From Patiria miniata (Eukaryota; Echinodermata; Asteroidea; Valvatida; Asterinidae), in the NCBI RefSeq assembly GCF_015706575.1, contig NW_024037067.1, positions 2,463,371-2,527,370 of the forward strand: a stretch of DNA of 64,000 nucleotides, given 5' to 3'. Below are positions 14,877 through 24,801 of the stretch, one piece after another (within the stretch, counting starts at the first letter, position 1; every line of letters begins with the position of its first letter). A program made the translations under genes and the position numbers. Below the pieces are notes generated by a model that was given only the letters and a program-made list of their open reading frames with translations, had not been told where the DNA came from and searched no databases.

Positions 14877-15653
14877 TTCATAAATACCTAAGACGGTGAC
14901 TGCTCTTTGTTCCGACACCCCTATGTTCCGACAACCTAGATTGTGTTACTCCCTTTTAGGGTTAGGGTTAGGGTTAGGGTTAGGAATAGGAATATGTGCA
15001 GTCGGAACATAGGGGTGTCGGAACATAGAGGTGTAACCCCTAAGACGGTTTAGGCATTCCTATTGGTCGAGAGCCTGTCACGTGGCTGGTCTTAAACGGA
15101 TGATAAAGGCATGGCTAGCTGGTCTTAAACACTTTTCCAGTGTCACATGAAATTTGGACTCCCATGAAATCCGGTGCCTTTTAACGTTTCATTGGTTGCA
15201 CGTTCAAATTCCCCACGTATGCATGCGCAATACTACCAGTGAATCATTATTTCATAGTCCGATATTCACACTACACAAGCCCAGCTGCGTTTTGCGCGAC
15301 ATCGCGCAGTACGCGCGACCATGGAGGTGGAATGCGCGATGCGCACGCAATTGTGGAGGGGCATTCCATATTATAGTCAGAGGGGTGTTTCGTAAAACAT
15401 GAAGTAAAATTGTTGAACAAAATGGTTAACAACGTCTAGTTTTTGACTTGTTTTGATTTTTGGACCGAAAAGATTTGTTTTTTTACCAAAACGGTATTTA
15501 TGAATGGGAATAAATATGTGTTCCGTCGGTATTAAACACTCTGTTTAAAACCGGTGAGAGTCTGGAGGGTGCTAATTACCCATCCAGACTCACACTGGTT
15601 TTAAACAGAGTGTTATAATACCGGTACCTCCGAAACACACGTTTATTCCCTTA
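14877..15653 (-). mobile_element. Hairpin-ended repeat, copy 2 (inverted)
   Basis: This is the reverse complement of the 629-bp element at 2,054-2,682, diverged. Its hairpin end lies at 15,506-15,650. The mirror arm of the surrounding transposon (about 13,200-13,240) gives the empty site, so the insertion boundaries are well defined. It contains a further insertion carrying telomere-like repeats (14,897-15,038). Confidence 0.7.
14897..15038. repeat. Insertion carrying telomere-type (TTAGGG)n
   Basis: Four TTAGGG units plus TTAGG lie at 14,956-14,984, flanked by a perfect 24-bp inverted repeat (14,909-14,932 and 15,001-15,024) based on GTTCCGACACCCC. The insert is bracketed by the direct repeat CCTAAGACGG (14,887-14,896 and 15,039-15,048), present once in related form in the sister copy at about 2,655-2,670. 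The sequence shows a discrete insertion of interstitial telomeric motif. Confidence 0.75.
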
Positions 15654-16057
15654 ATAATTAACATTTGGGTGCCGCCTTGCATTATTAATGTAACTCATGA
15701 AATTTTGAACATCATCATGTTTTGTTTTGTCGTAGTAGGAATATAATGTTTCCAGACATTTTTCTAATGGTCTAAGACGGATGAGATCGTGGTCAAAGCG
15801 CGACTGTTTCCCGCCCATATTCATTGTTGTATATTCAATGCATACATGTACCTCATTGCCCACACCAACGTAACTAGAAATATGATTCTTATTCTCAAAG
15901 AAAAATATTACCATGGCGCATGCGCATCAGCAGAAATTCCATGTCCAGACCATGTGATAGCTCATTTGAATCGCTCTGCTCAGTCGAGTCAGCAATCTAG
16001 CAGCAGCAGCTCACTATAACGGTCGCTGACTCGCCATCCAGTTGATATGAATTAGCC

Positions 16058-16428
16058 ATGGTCGCCAAGCAAGTTATTTTCACTGCAGCATTTCATAGAA
16101 GGTAGGAATGAAATTTTCTGTATCTTGTCCTCATTCTTATGTCAAACACATTTTCTAAAAATCTGATGAGAGGATCAAAGGAAAACAACTTTTCGAACAA
16201 AGTCGCTGCACAAAATAAAGATTTTCCTAAGCCTATCATCTTTGTTTTTTTTTGAATAAATGTTGAAAATGTTCTTCATACTCGATCAGAATTAATGTAG
16301 ATTAAGAGTGAAAATCTGTGCCTCAATTGAGATTGGAGGCTCGTCAATACGAACAATTTTGGAGGATCATAAACTGAAACAAACGTTCAATTCATCTGGT
16401 TTTTGTTTTAATAATAAAATCTTGGTAT
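16058..16428 (+). CDS. 5' exons of the transposon gene, cut by an LTR
   Basis: Exon 1 (16,058-16,101) starts ATG and encodes MVAKQVIFTAAFHR plus two bases, followed by GTAGG. After a 205-bp intron ending GATTAAG, exon 2 begins at 16,307 and encodes VKICASIEIGGSSIRTILED and on, until the LTR begins at 16,429. The arrangement matches exons 1-2 of the mirror copy at 12.4-12.8 kb, but here the ATG exon is open. Conservation of frame and splice sites between two diverged copies is the main argument that this is coding. No domain is recognised. The 3' exons are missing. Confidence 0.4.
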
Positions 16429-19400
16429 TGTGACGGTTTAGTCTCTTGAGTCTGCTACCACACCACACCCACACCCCAGCAATAGTTCAACCCCAACACA
16501 CCTCGACGAACGGGGATAATGACGACAATAAATGGGGACGGACACAAATCATACAGAACCAGTATCCTTCCTTTAATTTATTCTGCTTACACCCGCACGC
16601 CTTTCCAAAGGCGCTTCGCCTACGTGACAAAGTCAAATTCTCACAGTACACGTTTAATTACAGTGAATGAGGATTACTGATTCGTTCAATATTCATGAAT
16701 TGACAAGCGCTATATTAACTAATTTCCAGGGTGGTTCTGTAATTAATGATCTATACTGTGATTGGGGTCTCGATTATCCGAGTAAATCAAACTCACACTA
16801 TGTATGAGGCTTCTTCCCTGGACTTCAACTGATTCGCTAATTGGGACGTCTGCTCAGGACGATTGCCAAACGGGAAAAGAGGACGAGCAACGCCCGCGCT
16901 TGTTTTTATACAAAAATGCCATGCTAAACTGGTACCCTCCAACTGTGTGAAGTACACATAAGACGGCTGGAAACCAACTAAGGCATAGCCTAGCAACCTA
17001 AAAACTTGGTTGTCCCATTAATCGATTCTGCATTACGCTACATTGGCGCCTTCTAGGTTTGGTCAGTCCCTGACCTATGAACTGATACAAACATAAAAGC
17101 AATGCACCTACTTTTACGAAACTGTAAAACTGTAAACTTTGTCAAATATAAACTCTTACTTTAAGAAGTAAACTCTGACAATAAACTTTATAGAAAACTT
17201 TGAGAAAACATTAACTTTATAGAAAACACTTTGAGGTAACAATAAACTTTAAGGAAACACTTTTGGGTAACACTTAGACTCTAGGCGCGACAGCTCATAT
17301 ACTCTATGGCAAGTGTCTGACAGTCTAGAGTTCAACAAAATGGATCACTGTTTGCCTTCTAGCGGGTTCCAGCCACGAAGTTAGTATCAAAGATTCGCTG
17401 GGTGTGGTCCTTAGTGATGAGCATTCCCTTGTGGAATACACTACGCGTCACCACCTCTGTGCTCTTCTTCACGTTGGCGATTTTCTCCAACTCTTCGTTT
17501 GTTATCCCTGGTCCTACGCTCACGACGCCATCCTCTTTTCACACCAACCTGCAGATCTGAGTGGCTTGCTCGGGTGCAGTATCCTCTGTGGTAGGCGGGG
17601 CTTTCGGGAAAACTACATCATAATGACGTGAACGATGCTCATGTACGGTCTGTCTTGCATCATTGACTACAGTTGTGGAACCTTCCTCTGTGATTCTCAC
17701 GGCCGTACCAGAAAGCAAGTAATCGATCCGGAGCTCCGGAGGCGCAGGCGCCTTCCTCTCTTCATCCCGCGGGAGGGACTCGGCTGCTGAACTCTCCTGC
17801 TGCCCATCAGCTCCTTGTTGTTGACTCGGATGCGTCATCGCAATCGGGGTCTCCATCAGCTACATCGGTGCTAGAGTGTTCCTGTAACTCTGGCGATGCT
17901 AGAGGTGATGAAACTGGCCCCAGCTTGAGCATGCCATCAGCTACATCGGTGCTAGAGTGATCCTGTAACTCTTGTGACAGAGAAAATATCGCATCAGCGG
18001 TAGAGCGAGACGAACGAAAGCCACATTGGCTCTCAGGAAGGATCTTGTTGGCAATGACCTGCAGCCTAGGCAGTAGCACACGGCAGAAGACCTTGCCAGC
18101 TTAGCTCAGTAGAGAGATGCCCCTGTAATTACTGCAGTCTTGTCGATTGCCTTTGTTTTTGTACAGAGTGATTATATTGGCGTCTTTTATATAATCATGA
18201 AACTACATGAAAGCCAACACAGTCCAACACAACGGCTCCAAATCCAGGAAGTTCGACATTCACCGGGGCGTCAAACAGGGTTGCGTGCTTGCTCCTAGGG
18301 ACCCTGTTTGGAATCTACTTCTCTGCATTACTTCACCGTGCATTTCCTGACCCCTCAGGAGTACTGCTCCACAGCTCTGGGAAGTTTTTTAACCTCTCAC
18401 GCCTCCGTGCAAGAACAAAGATCAGAAAGGTTCTCATCAGAGAGCTCCTGTATGCAGACGATGCTGCCTTTGTTGCACACTCCGAACCTGAACTTCAAGA
18501 CCTCTGCAATTCTTTTGCCAAAGTGTGCTCGGAGTTTGGCATGAAGATTAGCCTCAACAAAACAGTAGTTCTCTCTCAGGGGACACCAGCTCCACCCAAC
18601 ATCTACATCAATGGTTCAGCACTAAGTGTGATAAACAAGTTCTGCTACCTTGGTTCCACGATCACTAACAACAACTCTCTGGATGCGGAGATCGACACTC
18701 GCATTGGGAAGGCTTCAACCACCTTTGGTCAGCTTCGTTCCCGCGTGTGAGACAACCGGGACCTCTCCATCAATCTCAAAATCCGTGTGTACACAGCTTG
18801 CGTACTGAGTGTCCTACTTTACTGCAGCGAGACTTGGGCCACGTACAGCCGCTAGGAGCAATGCTTAAATTCATTTCACTTCCGTTGCCTTTGTTCCATA
18901 CTTGGCATCACCTGGAAAGACCGCGTTCCCAACTCCTCCATCCTTGATCTCACTGGAGCAACTGATATGTTCACCATGCTGAGAGTACGTCACCTTCGAT
19001 GGACCGGTCATGTTCGCAGAATGAATGATGGTCGCCTCCCTAAGGACATCTTCTATGGTGAACTGGCTGATGCCCCACGTCCTCATGGTCGCCCTAGGTT
19101 GCGCTTCAAGGACGTCCTTAAGCGAGACTTGTCTGCCTTTGACATTCCGCAAGATACCTGGGAAACTGTTGCACTGGGTCGCTCCTCCTGGCGCTCTGCT
19201 ATCCACTCAGGGCAATCAGTCTCTTCACAGACCAACATTGACGATTGTGAAAGACATCGAACTCATCGTCGTTTACGACGAGACAGGCCAAGATGATGAA
19301 ATGAGAGGACTCCCCTTTCAATTTGGGTATGTCGCTTCCCACCTCGTTCTGCTGCATGTTAGGTGGTATGGGGGAGGCTAGAGGTGATGAAACTGGCTCC

Positions 19401-20557
19401 AGTTTGGGCATGCCATTAGCTACATCGGTGCTAGAGTGATCCTGTAACTCTGGTAACAGTGGAGGTGGTTGGATCGGTTCCAGAGGGGGTAGCTGTTGCT
19501 CTTCGTCCCTGGTCTCTGTATAATCTGGTACAAAATCTGCCTCCTCCATTATTCCTCTTTTGATAAAAGTCTGCTGATGAAAAACATTTTTAAGTATTCA
19601 TGTTCTATATGTTCGTTCCCCAGCTAATGCTGGGTAACAGAGTCTATATGAGTGTGTGTGCTAAAAGAGTCAGAATTGTTTAATACAAGTGGTAGTCACC
19701 TAGGGAGGGTGGAATTTTGATGAGTCTCCCGCTCCGTGTGGAGACGGTCTTACCGACCTGGCAATCTGGGTCAGGTTGGAACAACAAATCAATCTCTATA
19801 TCAAGTGATTCATCTTCCTTTTCAACTGGTGCTTCGCTACTTACATGTAGAAACTTACTGCGTTGTGTCCGCAGCCAAAATGGTATTTCCATGTCCTCGC
19901 ACCTTTTGATAAGGTCGTGATGTACCACTGTGCTTGCCCTTTTACCTTTTATTCGACACAACAGGGGGGGGGGGGGGGAAGCACCTCAGTAATGAGGAAA
20001 GGACCCTGCCAAATTGACTGAAGTTTACTTGATTGACCAGTTTTGTGAGTCTTGTTTAACTTGTACACCACATCTCCTTCCCCATAAGTGCTTTGGTTCT
20101 TGGAATATTCATAGTACTTCTTTTGATATTGTTGGGAACCTCCAATTGTTTTCCTTGCCAGGCAGTGGACTGTGCTCAACCTTTCTTCGAGTTCTGCTAC
20201 GTATTCGTGAGGTTGGTTAGTTTTATTGTTATTGTCTTTAATATTAAAGACCAGGTCAAGGGGTTGTCTCACCTCCCTCCCCAACATCATCAGATTTGGA
20301 GTGAGACCTGTGGTGATGTGGTTTGGGAGAGCGCGTATAGCGCCAGTGAGGATGGGGAGGTCTTTATCCCATTTTGTATGGTCTCCCTTCAGATAGCATC
20401 TTATCATTTGTAGTATGGGGCGATTATATCTTTCCACTTGACCATTAGAGCTGGGGTGGTACCTAGTTGTACGTGTTCTAGCTATGCCTAACAAGTCACA
20501 AACGGCTTGGAAAAGAGAACTGGTAAAATTGGTGCCTTGGTCGGTATGAACTGTCAA
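16429..20557 (-). mobile_element. Fossil LTR retrotransposon (Ty3/Gypsy), broken
   Basis: A probable LTR runs from TGTGACGG at 16,429 to CGCTACA at 17,042 and is followed by TGGCGCC, which resembles a primer-binding site. Minus-strand coding remains include the C-terminal half of a Gypsy-type integrase (about 19,680-20,557, with DQGTNF and the ERYNR region) and acidic/proline-rich frames at about 17,360-17,980 and 19,300-19,550. The strand of the integrase and the PBS-like site disagree, so two related elements may be mixed. The element is truncated and has several breaks, and a LINE sits inside it. It is an old, inactive copy. Confidence 0.7.
17975..19300 (+). mobile_element. LINE fragment with 5' inversion, reverse transcriptase
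   Basis: The plus part (about 18,196-19,300) encodes the RT palm and C-terminus of a non-LTR retrotransposon: GVKQGCVLAP, the catalytic ELLYADDAAF (YADD), FCYLGSTIT, and a tail LRWTGHVRRMND...PRPHGRPRLRFKDVLKRDL. The part that should precede it (YRGISLLS...LPESQCGFRSSRST) lies just upstream on the minus strand at about 17,975-18,195. An inverted 5' segment with loss at the junction is the hallmark of twin priming. A frameshift near 18,297 and stops after 18,744 and near 18,853 make it inactive. It sits within the Gypsy fossil. The clade is uncertain (RTE-like or related). Confidence 0.8.
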
Positions 20558-20611
20558 AACAGGTCAAAAATTAAAACTAATTCCAATGATCACCCCTCTA
20601 GCTATATAATT

Positions 20612-20790
20612 GAATGTCCAGCTCGCGAGTAAGATGTAAACAACTCCTTTTATGGAGATTGGCGCACGCGTACTGCGCGATGTCATGCAGATGCAGCTAT
20701 GGCGAGTGCATTGTGAATTTAAGACTATAAAATACTGACTCACTGGTATTATTGTGCATGCCTTCGCTACAAAGGATTGTGGAAAGCCAT
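20612..20790 (+). repeat. Fragment of the hairpin-ended repeat family (copy 3)
   Basis: The stretch GCGAGTAAGATGTAAACAAC and the following bases match the middle of copy 1 (from about 2,341) over some 150 bp, with the same GATTG-GCGC and TATAAAAT-CTGACTC blocks. The hairpin end is missing. Confidence 0.6.
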
Positions 20791-22081
20791 CCCCTGTAAC
20801 GTTGAACATATTTTTGCGCACACTGGTGTGTCTGCAAACAAAATCCATCCTATGAGAGCACAAAGACAATAGTGGTGCAATGTACACAGCGATGCATGGA
20901 ATTTGGTATGTTTGAGGATTTCGTTAGCATTTGTACCATGTACTTGGTGATTTCAGTAACCGTTGTGTATGTGACATTATAAGTGTATTTACGTTGATCA
21001 AGATTGTTATGCTGAATCTAAAAACAAAGTTGATTATGTCCACTGAACATATTTGTATCGTCCTATAGACCTCATTAAATCATTTGATTTGACGCCACAT
21101 TTGTCATAATCCGTTTATGGAAACGAGAGTTACAACCGCCAGAAGGCAGTGCCTGAGTGACCACGTACGTTACCGAGGAATACAGCTACAGCTGTACCGT
21201 ATGAGCCTGTGAGAGACGATGCAATCATGCTTCTCCAAAAGTCTCTGCAAAGTACACGTAAAAACATTATTTGTGTAGGGACAGCATTGCATTCTACGCA
21301 TTGAGCAAAAATTGATGTTCGAGATAGGTCTTTCTACAGTATTGGGTAATTTTTACGGACAAAGGTTACATGAATATTTTTTTAAGAACCATCCATTGAA
21401 GAATTACAAGTTATGTGATATTGTCGAGTATGTATTAAAGATATGGCACTTTCCACAGTAAAGTGTACAGAGTGACCCAAAATAGGAATTCTTTAAAGAA
21501 AAAAAATTAAAAGGTCAACTATGATTTGGGTATACATCCATCTTCTCAGAAGTGTTAGTGAAAAGATAAGATTCTCTTGTACAATAAAAATATACAGAGT
21601 TGAATAGTAGTACTAGCAAGGTATTGCTTACGTAATGGGACGGACATGAGGGTACCACATGGAGACTACCAAGAAGTATTACAAATGTTGTTGTGCGTTT
21701 TTATAAAGTAGAGATAAGTATCCAATTGTTGTTTACTCTAGATTAAAAAAAAAAATCATATGGTGGAAAAATATTGAAATGTATACCGGACCACAATACT
21801 TTTTTTCACAAGGGCAGTGAAGATATTTCTATTTTTTAGTGACAGAATCTGGTTTAATACATTTAGAGTATTGTATGAAGAGCTTAATCAATCAGTGTTC
21901 TTGTTGTGCTCCCTTTATTATAATCCTTTTCAAAAAAATCTGCAAAAAAGGGCCCTGTTCTGCAGTGAAGGTGAATATTGGCGTCTATAGGCTTACCTTC
22001 GTAACATTGACGGACAACAAAAACATGTCCATTAAGTGTGAGATTTTCAACACTTCATTGCACTAATTTTTCAGTTTATTA
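20791..22081. other. Intronic DNA, nothing recognised
   Basis: No coding region or clear repeat is visible. Short open frames here (for example at 21,839) have no family resemblance. Confidence 0.35.
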
Positions 22082-23959
22082 CCCCTCAGCCGAGAGGCTC
22101 GAGGGGTATTGTCATCGCCTAGGGCGTCCGTCCGTCCGGATGTGTGTGTGTCTGTCTGTCCGTCCGTCCGTCCGTCCGGGCAGCTTAGTTTCCGGATGAT
22201 AACTTGAGTTAGAAATGTTGTTTGGGGTTGTAACTTCGGTAGGGGGTTGCCCTTGGGAGTAGGCAAGTTGGGATTGGTTTTGAGGTCAAAAGGTCAAAGG
22301 TCAAGGTCACCGTGGTGAGTTAAATGTAAATGGTTTCCGGATGATAACTTGAGTTAGAAATGAGATTTTGGTGTCTAACTTTGGTAGAGGGTTGCCCTTG
22401 GGAGTAGGCAAGTTGGGATTGGTTTTGGGGTCAAAAGGTCAAAGGTCAAGGTCAGCATGGTGAGATAAAGGTAAATGGTTTCCGGATGATAACTTGAGTT
22501 AGAAATGAGATTTTGGTGTCTAACTTTGGTAGAGGGTTGCCCTTGGGAGTAGGCAAGTTGGGATTGGTTTTGGGGTCAAAAGGTCAAAGGTCAAGGTCAG
22601 CATGGTGAGATAAAGGTAAATGGTTTCCAGATGATAACTTGAGTTAGAAATGAGATTTTGGTGTCTAACTTTGGTAGAGGGTTGCCCTTGGGAGTAGGCA
22701 AGTTGGGATTGGTTTTTGGGTCAAAAGGTCAAAAGTCAAGGTCACCATTGTGAGTTAAAGGTAAATGGTTTCCGGATGATAACTTGAGTTAGAAATGAGA
22801 TTTTGGTGTCTAACTTTGATAGGGGGTTGCCCTTGGGAGTAGGCAAGTTGGGATTGGTTTTGGGGTCAAAAGGTCAAAGGTCAAGGTCACAGTGGTGAGT
22901 TAAATGTAAATGGTTTCAGGATGATAACTTGAGTTAGAAATGAGATTTTGGTGTCTAACTTTGGTAGAGGGTTGCCCTTGGGAGTAGGCAAGTTGGGATT
23001 GGTTTTGGGGTCAAAAGGTCAAAGGTCAAGGTCACCATTGTGAGTTAAAGGTAAATGGTTTCCGGATGATAACTTGAGTTAGAAATGCGATTTTGGTGTC
23101 TAACTTTGGAAGAGGGTTCCCCTTGGGAGAAGGCAAGTTGGGATTGGTTTTGGGGTCAAAAGATCAAAGGTCAAGGTCAGCATGGTGAGATAAAGGTAAA
23201 TGGTTTCCGGATGATAACTTGAGTTAGAAATGAGATTTTGGTGTCTAACTTTGATAGGGGGTTGCCCTTGGGAGTAGGCAAGTTGGGATTGGTTTTGGGG
23301 TCAAAAGGTCAAAGGTCAAGGTCACCGTGGTGAGATAAAGGTAAATGGTTTCCGGATGATAACTTGAGTTAGAAATGCGATTTTGGTGTTTAACTTTGGT
23401 AGAGGGTTGCCCTTGGGAGTAGGCAAGTTGGGATTGGTTTTGGGGTCAAAAGGTCAAAGGTCAAGGTCACCATTGTGAGTTAAAGGTAAATGGTTTCCGG
23501 ATGATAACTTGAGTTAGAAATGCGATTTTGGTGTCTAACTTTGGAAGAGGGTTCCCCTTGGGAGAAGGCAAGTTGGGATTGGTTTTGGGGTCAAAAGGTC
23601 AAAGGTCAAGGTCAGCATGGTGAGTTAAAGGTAAATGGTTTCCGGATGATAACTTGAGTTAGAAATGAGATTTTGGTGTCTGACTGAGGTAGGGGTTTGC
23701 CCTTGGGTACAGGCAAGTTGGGATTGGTTTTGGGGTCAAAAGGTCAAAGGTCAAGGTCACCGTGGTGAGTTCAATGTAAATGGTTCCGAATGATAACTTG
23801 AGTTAGAAATGAAATGTTGGTGTCTAACTTCGGTAGGGGGTTTCCCATTGGTACAGGCATGTTGGGACTGGTTCTGGGGTCAAAGGCCAAAGGTCAAGGT
23901 CACCACGTTGAGTTAAAGGTTAATGGTTTCCGGATGATAACTTGACTCTGGCTGAGGGG
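22082..23959. repeat. ~145-bp minisatellite with nuclear-receptor half-sites
   Basis: About twelve head-to-tail units of roughly 142-148 bp contain TTTCCGGATGATAACTTGAG, GGGTTGCCCTTGGGAGTAGG and a core AGGTCAAAGGTCAAGGTCA. The array is entered through a GTCCGTCCGTCC/GTGTGTGT simple repeat (22,126-22,180) and bounded by CCCCTCAGCC (22,082-22,091) and its inverse GGCTGAGGGG (23,950-23,959). It therefore looks like a mobile element with a central tandem array. Internal units differ by a few bases; the last units diverge most. No ORF is present. Confidence 0.85.
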
Positions 23960-24801
23960 TTTCAACAGCAACGCTGTTATTTTAAATATTTGTAGTATCA
24001 CAAAGTTTGAACAAGTTCCTCCTCTAGATCACTTCTCTGACTCCCTTTTTACCCCAAACCCCAGCCAGTCCCCAGCCACACCCCGTATCTTGTTATGAGG
24101 GTGATTTTAAGGAGTTCCAATTATCTGATATATTTCCTTCTTGTTCATCAAAATCATGGCTAGAGCCGTGAATGAACTTTATTAATTTTTAATATTGGTA
24201 TTAGTGGACATTACTTCAGGTTGAATTTGTTTAGGCTGCCCTCAATATGTGTTAGTGCCAAATCCACCGTTTGAGACAGTTATAGCGCCCTCTGAAAAGT
24301 TTGTTGTTATTATTATGGGATGGCGAGTGATAGGAGTGTGGAGGACTAAAGTTTTTTTTCTACCTTTTAACAAGCTTTCTTTTGGACTTTCTCTCGACTT
24401 ATGGATATTTGTGTGTGTTTTGGAGCTATTGGTTATAAGAGGAGCTTCTCATAAACTGTAAGAACACAGTAGGCAAGGCAATATTGAAGAAAATAGAACT
24501 GATTGAGGGCGTTGAATGAACAGTGTGTGAACTTGTGTTTATTCTTCTGAGAACAATTGAAGCGTTGGCAACTTAGGCCCAGTCCTGTCCACCAAATAAA
24601 CGTGAAAAGTGTGCTTCAAACTGAACTTCAGAAGGGCCCATAAATAGGCACGTACCAGTTGAAAAAAAATGTCCAGTTTACGGGAGGAATACTGTTCCAT
24701 AGACTGAGTTACAAGTATACACAGAACTTAGAATAGAACTGAGTACAGAGTAGGCCTACCCTGCATAAATTGCCAGAATGGATGAACTAGATCATTAAGT
24801 C
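23960..24801. other. Region upstream of the BEL/Pao fossil
   Basis: No coding region is seen. The 5' LTR of the BEL/Pao element would be expected here, but a matching copy downstream of 30.6 kb could not be recognised by eye. Confidence 0.3.

Larger units (their letters stand above)
14263..16428. mobile_element. Second, inverted copy of the AACGTT transposon (partial)
   Basis: Starting with CCCAGCTAATACA at 14,263, this stretch is the reverse complement of 12,437-14,098 with moderate divergence, including the AACGTT repeats, the GC-richer promoter-like block and the first two exons of the element's gene. A hairpin-ended repeat is inserted at about 14,877-15,653. The copy stops at 16,428, exactly where an LTR starts. 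Only about 165 bp separate it from copy one, so the two form a giant foldback. Confidence 0.7.

Noticed and set aside
14999-15030. True chromosome-end telomere
   Set aside because: Only 4.8 TTAGGG units within a short bounded insertion, with unrelated DNA on both sides.
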